Shown: piece after piece, positions 48,836-61,703 of the stretch | How positions within the stretch are numbered: position 1 is the stretch's first letter | Layout: the number at the start of each line of letters is the position of its first letter | DNA from: Tenrec ecaudatus | Lineage: Eukaryota; Chordata; Mammalia; Afrosoricida; Tenrecidae | Assembly: GCF_050624435.1 (NCBI RefSeq) | Contig: NC_134538.1 | Coordinates: 114,960,437 to 115,024,436, forward strand | Direction of reading: 5' to 3' | DNA: 64,000 nucleotides | Made by a program: the position numbers and the translations under genes | The notes under the pieces: generated by a model | Databases searched by the model: none | Seen by the model: the letters and a program-made list of their open reading frames with translations, nothing else | What the model was told of the DNA's origin: nothing

Positions 48836-49584
48836 TGATTTTATGAATCGTCTCTAATTGATTCAGTAGTCGGCATGAGCTAGAGCTGTATACCATATGA
48901 AAAGCAAACACATAAGATAAACACAGAAATATTAAAACATTAATACACAACTATTCAGGAAATAATCTCGAAAGTGTTGATCATCAAATGCAATTTTTCC
49001 CCAAAGAATATGTGGAGTTATATGGCACAATTTCCATATTTCTCAAAGTTGCTGGCTAAAGCAGTACACCAAATTATCTTCTTCTTGAGAATGAATGTGT
49101 CTTCTTTCAGAAATGTGCATGTAAGCAGACACAAATGGAATATTCCATCAATAAGTTCAGGATGAGGATAAACCAGTTCAGTTCCATCAAACTGGGTTAA
49201 TTGATTCAAATTATTTTGTACTACGTATATATTTAAAAAAGCACAGCAAGGTGGTTATTTATATGAAATTAAGTGACCCTATGTAAAAGCAATAGGATAC
49301 AACTTTTGATAAAATTCATTTGTACATAAATTAGCATCCATTGAAACAATGCCAACATATGGTTAAGTCTGATTCTGAGCTAAAATAGAATGGCACATTT
49401 TAAGCAAAGGTTACACATAGCTCATAATAAACAAAATTGATATCATATTTCTCTAAGTATGGAAAATCAACAAAGAGTTCTGTGTACTGAATTAACAGCA
49501 AGTCAAATTTGTCAAAGAATTGTGTACCATGCCTTAATAATAAAGGTGTCTTTATTGTTCTAGTAAGATATTGCCCAAGTTCAG

Positions 49585-50410
49585 GTGACTAAGCTGCCAT
49601 AAATGAACACACGTCAGAAAACAATGGCAAGTATTCTCATTTCAGAAGTGGACTCACTTGCTATGTCTCTTCTACCATAGTCTTTGCAATCCTCATCAGC
49701 CCCTGGGCGGGTCCATGCAAAGAAGCCATAGAGTATCCTCACGTGGGAGCTGCTCAGTCTCACGCTTCCTCTGTGTATGAAAGTGAGCCATCTCCAAAGC
49801 AGGGAGGGCGATTCCAATGACCATCAAGGTAGAAGAGCCAGCAGGGTAGTGCATGCCAGAGCCTGAAGTAGCTGAGGCAACAGGATTAAGAGAGGCCCCT
49901 GTGCTGAGACCTGAGACAGAGTACATGAGACGGCCGTGAGATCCCAGCCCATGGAATGAGGAGAGCTGAGAGTCCTCAGGCAGGAATCTGGCTTGCACAG
50001 TCAGGTGCCCTTCGGACATTGACCAGCCTTAAAAGAGCACTGTAATACTTGCCTAAGTGAGGCAGAGGCTAGAGACCATATGGCAGCGAGACTGAGGACA
50101 AGACAGAGGTGTGCCTACTAGTATGGCTGAGAAGAGGCACCGTCACCAAGTTATTATGCTGTAAGTTATTAGTTACTCTAATAAAGTCCCATGATTGTGA
50201 GTTTTGCATGGGAGTTCTGTGTGACCACTGCAGTGAAGTCCTAATCCCGTCGGAGAAGAGGCGGACCCTACAAGAGATGGTTGGTACCCGAACAGGTTTT
50301 TGAAGGGTGAAGACCCGTCTGACCTCTGTCTCATAAGGAATATCCTTGGTAGATATGAAGGTGGATTCTCCTTACCCCTTGTGTAGCCAGAGGAGGCCAC
50401 ACTTGGCCCC
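49585..50410 (+). mobile_element. LTR of the second family
   Basis: A U3-like body is followed by ctctaataaagtcccatgat (poly(A) signal at 50179-50184) and a 3' part ending near cttaccccttgtgtagccag. It is the counterpart of 44295-45170, with shared phrases in the same order. No retroviral genes adjoin, and the exact ends are not determined. Confidence 0.5.
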
Positions 50411-52609
50411 CCAACTATTACTTCACCAAGTGACAGTAATGTGAGTTAAAGGGGAAAATAAAAAACTATGACAAAGAATCAAAAAAAAGGAAATTAAAAC
50501 CACCTAATCATCCTCATTGAAATCTAAAGTATATCTATGATATGTACCATGACGTTAAAATATTTTCTTGAATTATGATAGCGTCATCCTCCTCTGCTAG
50601 TTTTCCTGTTTGAGTTCTCTCCCTAACCATGGCGAAGAAAGTTTCCAAAAAGAATCTTTATGGTAATTTTAGTGTATCTCTAAGGAGTGTCCCAAAGTCC
50701 AATGAAACAAAAATCTACCGTCTGTCTAATCAGTATATTTCAGAAAGATGAGGTATCATTTTCTCCAGAATCAATGACTAAGAATGCCAACCGTAGTCTA
50801 CAAAAGTCCATGCAAAAAGCAGAAGGCCAGTAAATTGATTTGCAGTGCTGTCATGAAATAGAAGACGTTCTTTAAACAATTGTTACTGTTATTATTGAGT
50901 AAGGATCAAAGCAGGCGTCATGTGACTAAATGTTTACAAGTTTCTGGCCGTAGATGTTCAAAGCGTCATTTTTTCACACTGCAAATGACACTGAATTGCT
51001 ACTAAATGCCAGTATAACATTAACCTGCAAACAATATTATTTTTCACAAGCACTAGTGATGGACAGGAAGGGAAAACAATGAAAACATCAAGAAGAGCAA
51101 ATACTGAGTGATCTATTGAAGGCAGAGAATTAAAAAGAAAATTATATTAAAAGTAAAGGGATGGCAATTGATTGTAGGAATTATAATAAGAAGAAAAAAA
51201 TCAGACCCAGTCACCAAAAACGAACAAGTTTAGTCCAGATAGAAGAGGAGGACACCTTTCAGGAACCTGAGCCAGGCCAGCATAGCCAGAGCTCCAGGGA
51301 CCGCGGGCAGAGGGGACCTACAGGATCTCACAATGCAGAGCACAGAGAGATTGATGATACACTTTGACTCTGGGCTGCAATTTGGACATTTTGGAAGATC
51401 TTAAAAAAACAGCAAGTGGATTCAATCTGGTTGTAAAGGATCCTTCTGGTTGCTGTGGGGTGAGTATAATTGGTTTGGACAGGCCTTCAACAACTAACAC
51501 GTTGTCATTGAGAAGGTAAAATTAGACTCGGCACGCCATACCTAACTCTTCGTCCATTGACTGGTCGTCTGTTCAATATCAATGAAGTGACAGTGGGAAC
51601 AATGAAGAATATTAAAGGAGGCAGATGTCAACACCAAAAAATTGTCACGACTGGCAGGTCTCTTCTGAATTCACTTTTCTCATGAGCAGCTCCGAGCTTG
51701 CTAGGCTTGGAGAAGAGTGGCGAGCTGCATGGCCAGCCCCTCCGTTATTTATACGGCTGCTCACGCAAAGACATGGCTAATTAGCAGGTGTGCTTGCCTA
51801 AGTAACTGTATCTGAGATCTGAAATCGCCTAAGAAATTGCAAAAGCTACTAACTAGAAATGATGGCTACGACGTAATCAGTTAGAAGTCTACACTCATTT
51901 AAATTATATAAGTAACTAAGCAAATATTCATTTACAAAAAATTCGTACGCTACTCGTTCTGATATTTATAATTATTCTGAAATTTCCAGATGCATAGGCA
52001 CACTCTCTATGCACTTACTAAAAAGAAGCAATGGTTGATAAGCAGAGAGATGAATGGCATGTGCAAGTGTGTTCCCCAGCACATGAAGTCAACTACAGCA
52101 GCCAGGGAAGGCATGGTTCTGTGGTCGCGTACTTGAGGGGAAGGAAAGAAAAGAGGGGGGTGGGGGGAGAGAATTTATGCCAAGCCTTGCTCTCATCAGC
52201 CGATTTTGAGAACAGGAAAAAGGAAATTGTGTCCCAGTCCACTTGACAGGAGACAGTGCGGCAGACTGCTGCTTAGACAGAGGGCATAGTTCAGCCCCTC
52301 TGCTTTGTCCTTCTCCCAAATGCAAATTCATCCACCAAGACCAGGTAAGAGAGTCTAGGAGACGTTACTGCGCTTCAATACACTCTGATAGTCATACCTG
52401 CAGGTAAAAAATCCTAACAAGGTCAGATAAACAGTGTAAAGATGCCTCTTCTTATTCCTTTCTAGAGCAGATATTTGACCGATTTTCATTAGTTAAAAAT
52501 AAGAGTAATCCTCTATGCTCACAGTGGAGGAACAAGACTGCCATCTTCTGGTAAAAAAGAGTAAGAGCGAACAGAAGGCTTTCCTTAACTGTATCTACCC
52601 AAACCAAAC
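50411..52609. other. Intergenic, nothing securely recognised
   Basis: Mixed A+T-rich DNA. A stretch around 51640-51810 (with ccgttatttatacggctgct) may belong to an unrecognised LTR, but I cannot support it. There is no gene. Confidence 0.4.
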
Positions 52610-52800
52610 CAGAGCCCCTGCCCTGGAGGAGACTATGGTTCATCCCTGCTCTAGAGGAGCAAAGAACTGCTCCCTCCATGGTCCGAAGAAGCTTTCTTTA
52701 AGGGAGAGGAACACCTCATCTGCCTCCCGTGAAACAGCTGGTGGATTTGAACTGACGACCTTGCTGTTAAGAGCCCAACCAATTCAACGAAGAATTTTAG
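52610..52800 (-). repeat. Afrotherian SINE, antisense
   Basis: The clearest part is the reversed body and tRNA section (cctcccgtgaaacagctggt, ggatttgaactgacgacctt, gctgttaagagcccaaccaa). The tail side is eroded. Confidence 0.75.
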
Positions 52801-52964
52801 TTCATTGAGGCAGAATAGCAGTATAGTTTTAAATATAATTTTCTTTTCCAAATTTTATTCCACTTCAAAATTGATCAAGTGAAATAAAAATATATTTTTT
52901 AAAGTGGAAAGAATCTAGTAAGAGTGTTCGAACTTAATGTTTCTTTATTTCTAAAATATGAATT

Positions 52965-53060
52965 AATAAAGAGACCTAGTAGCGAACCACTTAAGCCCTG
53001 GGTTGGTAGCCAAGAGATAGGAAGTTCGACAGTGAACATTACTGATGAAGGGCTAACTTT
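52965..53060 (+). repeat. SINE tRNA part, sense fragment
   Basis: The phrases gacctagtagcgaaccactt, aagccctgggttggtagcca and aagttcgacagtg correspond to the A-box and B-box region of the common SINE. A pyrimidine tract (53078-53145, cttctctctcccccccc type) follows. Confidence 0.55.
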
Positions 53061-53077
53061 ACAGTTGATAGTTTGCT

Positions 53078-53145
53078 TTTTTTTCCTTCTCTCTCCCCCC
53101 CCTTTCTCTCTTTATCCCTCTCTCTCCCCCCACTTTACCTCTCTC
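53078..53145 (+). repeat. Polypyrimidine tract
   Basis: An almost uninterrupted C/T stretch of about 65 bases. Confidence 0.9.
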
Positions 53146-53434
53146 AAAGAGTTATTTATCTTTATTTGTAAATACATTTGAATAAGTTAGCCATTAATTA
53201 ATGTGAATATTTTAATAGTTAAAATAAAATTAGCTGTTCATGAACATTAATATCAATATTTAGAATTAAAGCAAGCATATCTCCAAAACAATTTCAAAGT
53301 CTAACAGTTGATTAAGTGCTGAATCATTTCAACAACTTCTTTGTTCCACTCTTAATAGGTTTATCACTTAAAGAAGATGACTTTAGCTTGCATATTTCTC
53401 TCAATTCCTTGCTTTAACATTAAATATTGATTAT

Positions 53435-53640
53435 ATCCATGTTGCTGTTAAGTTTTGTAAAGTCAAATTCAACTCTGAGTGACCCTACGCTACAGAACAG
53501 AGCTGCCCCTCAGGTTTCCTGGGCCGTAATCTTCATGAGAGGAGATCGCCAAGTCTTCCTCTCACAGAAAAGACTGGGGAGGGGGAGGGGCTTGTCAAAC
53601 TTCTCTCCCAGTGCTCAATTGCTTCATAAACAGGGCCCCC
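53435..53640 (-). repeat. Afrotherian SINE, antisense
   Basis: The tail gtcaaattcaactctgagtg is followed by accctacgctacagaacaga and the reversed body (caagtcttcctctcacagaa). The tRNA part is eroded. Confidence 0.75.
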
Positions 53641-55025
53641 GCTGAACCCATGTTAAGAAAAATTAAATACAATCATTAAGTTGAAACCATTCTACTTGGT
53701 CTACAAAATGCACTTTATTCGTCACTCCAGTTACCAGTTTCAAAGCCTGACCCCTAAACTACTGATTCACATGAATTCTTTATATAACTAAATGGTGAGG
53801 GACATAGCCAGGCACCTTTCAGGCTTAAAGAAGGACCTGTTACCCTGCCCTCTGCTCTCCGCTTCTCTGGAGAGTCCTCAGTTGCAACGTGCTGCCTCTT
53901 CCAGGTAGGAACAAGTTCCCCAGTGGCTCAGGCCCAGTGACAGAAGGAGACAGGACGACGGAAGCCAGTCACTGGGTCCAACTCTAACAGACCCTTTTAG
54001 CTCCAGAGCCCCTTGTGGATTAGATGTCTGTCAGCCTTCACAGTTGGACTCTGCCTCTGCCCTGGCTTGCTTCCTTCCCCTGCCTTCCCCAGGTGTTGAT
54101 CTCAAAGGGATGCTTTCATGAGCATCCTGCAGGCTTCTTCCATCTCTCAGTCAGGTTCCACGGGGAAAGCATTCAGAAAATTAATATAAATCATGATATA
54201 AAACAGTGTATATATATATAGTGTCATATATAGAGTATTATCTAACATGCTATATACATCTATGTTGTGTGTGTGTATATATATATATATGTATACAGTG
54301 TGTGTGTGTGTGTGTATAAGTGACAGCTATTAGAATTGCAAAATAAAGGGACTGCCTTATTTTTCTGGGACTTGTGAGTTTTTTACTTTAACAGGATTTA
54401 GTAGTCTTATCATTTTTATATTGCTTGTTTGCATGGGATATATTTGAGATTCCCTCTTCAGACAGGTGTCCAACTTACACAGTCCTCAGCTTTCACAGCT
54501 ACACGAACTGGATTCCAAAAGTTTGTGAAAACTTGGATATAAAAGGTAATGGTTTTTCTCCACAAACTTTTCAAAGAACCCTTTTTTAATGCGGCAATTT
54601 AAAAAATATTGCTAGTAGAATGTCACTGTACACATGCATGGGTTTATTAAAAATGAGATGTGTTTAAATATGTCTCTGTGACCACAAACGTTCTTTCAAT
54701 AATATGTTATTCTTAGTCTAGTTAGGGTGCGTTCCAAAGAGTCTATCAAAACAAAGCCTTCTGAGGGGACTGCTCGCTAGTTAAATTCAAGACAGACCGC
54801 TCAACTCAGAATATTATGGCAACGGTTGTTTTAAATTCCCCAAGAGTAACCTTGGTGAAGTTTCTAAAAGGACACAAAATGAGCACTGCACTTATTGTAA
54901 AGAAGATCATAGAAAATTGAAAATTGCAGTAGTGAGGAAAAGGCCAGGAAAATTGCGCTAAGGAATTTTTCTTCTTTTATCACAACAACGTATTTGTACA
55001 GTCATCCAGGGTAGCAAGGCTGTCG
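53641..55025. other. Intergenic with microsatellite
   Basis: Besides the microsatellite at 54205-54316 nothing is recognised. The more G+C-rich part (53820-54120) contains short frames without a family. Confidence 0.5.
54205..54316 (+). repeat. (TA)n/(TG)n compound microsatellite
   Basis: Several runs of ta and tg dinucleotides occur (for example gtgtgtgtgtatatatatat, then gtgtgtgtgtgtgtgtataa). Confidence 0.95.
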
Positions 55026-55600
55026 TGTGTTAGTCTGGGTAGATTAGAGAAACAAATTCATGGACATTCATAGGTGAATAAGAAAGAGCTTTATATACAA
55101 GAGCAGTTGAATATTGAGAAAACATCCCAGTCCAATCCAGAGCAAGTCCATAAATCCACTATTAGACCATATGTGATACCAATCTATAAATCCCTCTTCA
55201 GACTTATGAAACACATAAAATGAAATCAAATGCAGTAAGATCACAGGCCAGGGGGTGGGAAGTCTTGTGGACCCAGTGGTGTTGTAAGCATCTCAGTGCT
55301 GGCAGGGGTCTTTATGTTGCTCCTCTGGCTCAGGGCACTAAGGAGGTTCCACGTGTCTTCTCTTCTCCACAGAGATGTCTCCCAGGGAGTGAGCAGAGAG
55401 AGAGTGTGTCTCCCGCCTCCCAGGAGGAATACCAGAGTTCCCTAAATCCTCAGGAGAAAACCATCCCCACACATGGGCTTCATTGGCTCTGACTTGATTG
55501 ACAGGCTAGACTCCACCCTTTCGCTCCTAATCGTTTGAAATTAACAAATGATTATATAAATGCCTCATGCCATTACCATAATTTCAGCAGGAAACCTTAC
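55026..55600 (-). mobile_element. LTR-like element, antisense
   Basis: The left end tgtgttagtctgggtagatt, agagaaacaaattcatgg is the reversed LTR terminus. The body includes aacatcccagtccaatccag and atcacaggccagggggtggg. From memory this is a common afrotherian LTR. The right boundary is uncertain. Confidence 0.55.
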
Positions 55601-55859
55601 TACATCCACCTGATATCATTTTATTTTTATGCCCCGAACTCAAAGAAAGTTTAAGAGGAACATAATTGTGCATCCTCCCAGGATATCAAACTACTGTTTT
55701 CACCAACTGTAAATCAAAGGGCACAGAATTTTTTAGCAAAGAGTTAGAGAGCTGGCTATATCACCTTCCGAAGTGTGTGGAGCCACATGGAAGGTATATT
55801 GAGGGATGATTGCTTTACACTGTGATATTTTTTCATTACATTTTCTGTTTAAAGTGAGG

Positions 55860-56030
55860 GTTAGCAGAAACAGGAAGACTCTCAACAAGACGGGTTGACA
55901 CAGTAGATGCAACGATGGCTCCAGCAGAACAATCGCAAGGCTGGTGCAGGCCCCAGGGTCGTGCACCTCGGGGAGCTCTGAGTTGGAGCAGAGTCCAGGG
56001 TGCATGGCAACAGCAACAGCATGCTTGTAT
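55860..56030 (+). mobile_element. RTE-type LINE 3' end, sense
   Basis: The phrase gaagactctcaacaagacgg, gttgacacagtagatgcaac and gatggctccagcagaacaat match, on the same strand, the end of the RTE coding region seen reversed at 24.0 and 36.9 kb. A (GT)n run at 56077-56100 lies just beyond. Confidence 0.8.
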
Positions 56031-56804
56031 ACCAGGACTTTTTCACGTGCCTTTGTACAGATTCTTTTTCTGTATATGTGTGTGTGTGTGCGTGTGTGTA
56101 GGAAAGCTTTAGCAATTTATTGAAACATTGTTTTCAAGTCAGGTGACTATAACCGTACACTATGGATGGTTGGGACTGGGAGTTTAATGTAAAATATATC
56201 ATAAATAATCATGTTATTAATCATTTGAAATGAATGATATAAAGTGTTTGAGGTTTGTGGTGTTACTCAGTACTTCCTGTTTAAAAACAACACAAAACAT
56301 ACAAAAAGGGTGAGGATTTTAAGATGGAAGGTAAATGCCCTCTAGTGGTAAGTACTAATAAGATAAGTTTTATATTAAAATAGTGCATTAATTATTTAGC
56401 GCTTACTTACTGAATACTTTCTGCGTACTGAGCACTGTCAAAGGCTCAGGATACAACTGTAAATAAAATAGAAATGTCTTTTATTGTGAATTCTATAAAG
56501 GGAGATACATTTGGAAAAAACACCATTAAAATAAGATCACATTTGGTGACAACAACAAAAGATATTTGCTTCAGTGTCAACTATCACTTATTCTTTGATT
56601 TTCAGGAAGATTTTTTTTCACTTATGCTTTTAGGGGCAAGAGTTGTTATTGCCATTGTTTCACTGTTAAAAACTTTTGAAGTAGTGAGTGTAAAACGCCC
56701 TATCACATATCCTAAAGCAACAAGTGAATGCAATTACCTAGAGATATCCTAAGGTATTAATTCAAACACACAATAAATCAAAATTTTATATCGCAATTAC
56801 CTAA

Positions 56805-56990
56805 ATGAGCCAATACCCAACATAGTGCTGTAAGCTTATTCTGACTCTCAGGGGCTCGATAAGACAAAGTAGAATTTTCCCAGCAGTTCCCAAGCAGACT
56901 GTCTCCTATGGAGCAACCAGGAGATTTGAACAGCTGACCTTTCGGTTAGCAGTCAAGCACATTAACCACTGCACTGCCATGTTTCCTAGG
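56805..56990 (-). repeat. Afrotherian SINE, antisense
   Basis: A clear full-length copy: tail, body, then gagatttgaacagctgacct, ttcggttagcagtcaagcac and attaaccactgcactgcca (reversed A-box start). Confidence 0.9.
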
Positions 56991-57139
56991 TATTGCATAG
57001 GTTTTATAAAATCAAAGAGAAGTGAGAAAAAACTCATCACGCTGACCATAGGAGGGAGTCGCCAATTCAGAATTCCAAACCCTCTTGTCCAAGAACTCAT
57101 AATCTTACCTAGTATAGAAACAAACAAACAAACAAAACA

Positions 57140-57340
57140 AAAAAGGAACTCGCTGCCATTGAGACAGCTCTGACACATAGCAATGCAATAACACAGGGTA
57201 GAACTGTCCCTGTGGATCTCAGAGACTGTACACCTTCAGGAGAGTAGAAAGCCCCAGTCTTTCTCCCACAGTGGCATAGAAGTGCTGACCTTGCAGTCAG
57301 CAGCCCATTGAGAGATACATACCCCAAAGGCTCCTTTCTA
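57140..57340 (-). repeat. Afrotherian SINE, antisense
   Basis: The segment runs from gaactcgctgccattgagac and cagggtagaactgtccctgt, through gaaagccccagtctttctcc, to gtgctgaccttgcagtcagc. It is well preserved. Confidence 0.9.
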
Positions 57341-57514
57341 GCCTAGAGCGTCGAGGAAAAGGAAACCAACTTTCTTCAAGATCCTACTGCTTTCTCCTGT
57401 GATAGTCCTGACCTCTTTCAAGAGAGAGGGAGAGCTAGACTGAGCATGAGCTAGGTATTAGACCCGACACACAACTTAACTTCCTGACAACTTCAACCTC
57501 CCCAGCCACTTCAA

Positions 57515-57665
57515 GGCCAGCAGTTTGAAAACACTGAGCCACCTGCAAGAAAAAAGTGAGAATTTCTCCACCCATAAAGATGTAAAGTCTCAGAAACCAC
57601 CAGGGCAGTTCTGCTCAGTCTTATTGATAGCGACAGCATGAGTCATCATCAACTCGATAGCAGTA
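57515..57665 (+). repeat. Afrotherian SINE, sense
   Basis: The B-box region aggccagcagtttgaaaaca, the body and the tail gcagttctgctcagtcttat, catcatcaactcgatagcag are in sense order. Confidence 0.8.
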
Positions 57666-58054
57666 AGTTTAAGATCTGACCATTTCCAACTGGCGAAGTT
57701 TCTAGGTGAAGTTAGGCAAGAAATTCTTCCTACTAGATAGGAAATGAAAACGGAGATCATAGAAGGTAGAGGCTGCATCTAGAAACTCTGTTATCTCCCC
57801 AGAGACTCGTGGCATCTCACACGTCACTGCATCACGTCTAGGACAAAAGGACATTATCAAAAAGCTACATAGCATTAGTATTCAGCCATTAGTTTCATTG
57901 TTGAATAGAAATGGAATAGTTTTGAGTCTTCTTTTCCTGATACACGAAAATAGATTTAATAAAATCTCCTCCAGAACATACAGAATATGTGACAATGACT
58001 AATTCGGTGTTTGGTCTTCAGCAGACACCACAGTTTTGATGTTTTATTGATGTG

Positions 58055-58205
58055 CTGCTCTGGTTGTGTAGAGGGTTACTTGATGGGGTGTTAACCACAG
58101 GGTCAGCGGTTCAAAAAACAGCGGCCACTCCGCATGAGACAGAGTTTTATACTGTCTTATAGCATTACTATTAGCCAGAATCAACTTGATAGCAATGAGC
58201 CTCCC
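58055..58205 (+). repeat. Afrotherian SINE, sense
   Basis: It has gtgttaaccacagggtcagc, ggttcaaaaaacagcggcca and the tail gccagaatcaacttgatagc. The element is short but complete. Confidence 0.85.
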
Positions 58206-58555
58206 TAAAGAGTGTCAAAAATCTCGAAACCTCTTATGGACTGCTTAGGTAATTTGATGAAATATTCTATATCCTTGGAATATTATCTAATAAGATCAGC
58301 CTCTTATTGTATGCTATTTAGGAAGGTGACTTGCTGGAACAGAAAGAGATGTATAAGGAGAACTAGGTGATTGACATCAGCGACTGATTGTTCTGGTTCC
58401 TCACTGATCCTCATTGCTGAGTGTACTGTATTGGGCAGGTAAAGGGGTGATGAATGCACCTTATAAACCAAACTACGGTCTATATTTTGTTTTTCTGTCT
58501 TTTCTTGAAGGAGAAGTTTCAACGCCTATTTGAGTTCATTTATACGTTGCTGTGG

Positions 58556-61500
58556 CTGTCAGGTGGCATCAAGTTGACTCTGACTCACAGTGACCCTAGG
58601 TAAAACAGAAGGAAAAACTGTCTGAACCTGCATCGTCCTCAACTCATTGCCATGTTCAAGCCTACCATTGAAGCACCATGGAAATACATTTGTGGATGGT
58701 CTTGTTCGTTTTGGTGGCCCTCCCCTTGACCAAGCATGATGTCCTTTTCCAAGGACTGGTCTCTCTTGAGAGCACGTCAAAGTATGGGAGATGAAATTGC
58801 CTCATCCTTGCTTCTAAAGAGCATTCTGGCTCTAGTCGTCCCAAGACACATTTGTTTGCTCTGTTTGCAATCCACAGCCCTTCCATATTCTTCATTAGCA
58901 CCGTCACTCACATGTGTCTGTCTTCCTGATTCAATGTTCAACTTGCTCATGAGTATGAGGAATTGAAAAGACCATGGATTGGTCCTTTGCACTTCAGTCC
59001 TCGCAGAAACCTCCTGATTTTCCACATTGGTTAGAGGTCTTATACAGCAGGTTTATCCAATGTACTATGTGGCTTGATCGCTTCCATCTCTGATTACTGA
59101 CTGTAGATCCAGGCTAGGCGAGCTCTTTGTAAACGTCAATCCTTTCTCATTTTAACGTTATTATCTATTGGTCCAATTTGAGTATTTTGGCCTTCTTTAC
59201 ATTAAGTTGCCATCCATATTGAAGGCTGCAAGCACTGACCTTCATCAAGAAATGCTTCAAGTCTTCCTCACGTTCAGTAAGCAAGCTTGTGGCATCCACA
59301 GATCGCAGGTTGTTAGTCTTCTTCCAGTCCTTGTGCCACATTCTTTTTCATAGTCCAGCTTCTTTGATCATTTGCTCAGCCCACAGATTGTATGCAAGCC
59401 TAACAAACATCTTTCTTGATTTTAAACCATGCTCGATGTCCTTCTTCTGTTCTCACAACTGCCTCTTCATCCACGTACAGCACAATGGAGGGTTCTGGAA
59501 TTCCCATTCTGCTCGAGGTTCTCCATAATTTGTTATGAGCCACACAGTCAAGTGCTTTGGCATAGTTAATAAACCACCAGTCAATATCTTTCTTGCATTC
59601 TCTCCTTTGAGCCAAGCCCCACTCCCTTGGTCCACTTCCCCTTCCGAATCTGGCCTGGAGTTCTGGCAGCTTCCTGTCAATGTATGGCTGTGACCTTTGT
59701 TGAAGGATCTTCAACAACATTCTACTTGCGTGCGATACTAATGACATTGTCCTGTAATTGGAGCATTCTGTCCAGTTACTGTTCTTTGGAATTGGTATAA
59801 ATATAAATCTGTTCCAGTCAGTTGGCCAAATAGCTGTAGTCCAAATAGCCTGGCAGAGACGAGTGAATGCTTCCAGTGCTTCATTAGCTTGTTGAAAATT
59901 TCAATTGGTACTCTGTTCACTCGTGGAGCTTTTTGTTTCATTGTTTGTTTGTTTGTTGTATAATGCTTTCCATGCAGCTTGAACACCTTCCTTTAGAACC
60001 ATTGATTCTTGTTCACATGATACCTCCTGAAGTAGTGGAATGTTGAATAATAATTCTTGATACAACTCTGTATTCTTTCCATATTCTTTTGATGCTTTCT
60101 GCATCAAATCAATATTTTTCCCATAGAAACTCTCAACATTTCAACAGAAGGCTTAAATTTTTTCTTGCATTCCTTCAATTTAAGACATGCTCAACGTGTT
60201 TCTCATTTTTGTTTTTCTAACTCCAAGCCGTTGCACACTGTATTAAAACACTTTAATTTGGCTTTTCAAGCTTTTATTTTTGAAGTTTTCTGTTCAGTCC
60301 TTTAACTTGAGCATTTCATCCATTTGCCTTAATTTTTCTATAATTTAGAGCAAGTTAGTCTCTTCTGATATCCACTCTGATCTTGTCTTTATGTCTTGTC
60401 TTTTTAATGACCTTTGACTTCTTCAGGAGTGACGTTCTTGATATTATCCCACAACCGATCAAGTTTCTGTCATTAGTGTTCAATGTGTCAAGTTTGTCGT
60501 TGAGATGTTTTCAATGTTCAGGTGAAATGTACTCAAGGTCATCTTTTGGCTGTTGTAGGTTCAAACTTAAATTATATATGAGCAATGGTGGTCTGTTCCA
60601 CAGTTGAGCTAGCCTGGCTTTACTCACTTGATATTTCGTTTTGTCATGGTCTCGTTACACAGTTTAACCAGTGTGATTTCTGGGGACCATTTGAGTTGTT
60701 AAAGTCTATTCAATGAAGAAGCCATCGATCTTGCAAAATTCTATCACAAAATTTCCACTTTGATTTCTATCACCACGACCATATTGTCCAACTACTTCTC
60801 TGTCATCTTGTTTGCAACTTTGCATTCCAATCGCTAATAATTATCAATGCATCTTGATCGCATGTTTGATCAATTTTGGCAAAATCCTTCAATCGCCAGT
60901 TTTGGTGGTCAGTGTATAAAGTTAAATAATACTTGTATTGACTGGATTTCCTTGTATGTAAATATATATTTCCAATAACAGGCAGTATTATACTTCAAGA
61001 TAGATCTCAAAATGTCCTTTTCAATTATTAATGCGATATCATTTCTCTTGGAGCCATCCTTCCTGGAATGTTAAACCACATGTTTGTCTGATTCAAAAGG
61101 TCTAATACTAGGTCCATTTTAGCACACTAATGCCTAGGGTATCTATCTTCATGTGTTTCCTTTCATTCGTGACAATCTCCAACTCTCCTAGAAGCCTAGT
61201 CGTACATTCCAAGTTTCAATTATTAAGAGACGTGTGCAGTTGCTTCTTCTCCTGTGAGTCCTGCCTCAGACACGAGGGTTCTGAAGGCTGTGTTGTGTCC
61301 AGCTCATTAGAGTCACCCCAACTTTGACGAGGCAGGCTTGCTCCGTCATATGTTGAGTGTTGTCGTCCAACCCTGAGGGTCATCTTTTGACACTGTACCT
61401 GACCATCTACTGCTCTTCTTCATGAGGGTTTCAGTTTCTGACACTGTTTCCTTGCTATCTGTGTGATTTCCCGTGGCTAGTTCCTCAATGATGGATAGTC

Positions 61501-61645
61501 TACTCCTTCGCGGTAATCTATTCTTCTTCAGGAAGCTCTGCTGAAAACTGCTGACTCTGGGTGACCCTGCTAGTGTGTGAAATATCAGTGGCATCGCTTC
61601 CAGCATCACAGCAACACACAAGTCACCGCAGTACGGCAAACTACA
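58556..61645 (-). mobile_element. Almost full-length RTE-type LINE, inactive
   Basis: RTE LINEs encode one protein with an endonuclease and a reverse transcriptase. On the minus strand the order is complete. The 5' leader (near 61645; frame 61346-61681 includes SPRVSSFQQSF) comes first. The endonuclease region follows (about 60720-60900, with IIISDWNAKL and IEFCKIDGF), then the thumb/linker, the reverse transcriptase region (59400-59990, with VSHASRMLLKIL, INYAKALDCVAHNKLW) and the C-terminal end (58640-58800). The 3' tail ends in the ttgactctgactcacagtga motif shared with the SINEs. About 3.09 kb is close to full family length (about 3.2 kb, from memory). Many frameshifts and stops make it non-functional. 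A family member like this probably supplied the machinery for the SINEs. Confidence 0.92.
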
Positions 61646-61703
61646 GAGAAGTGTTGGCACTGAAACATTACATAATAGCAATTACTTATTGATATAATAT
61701 TGG

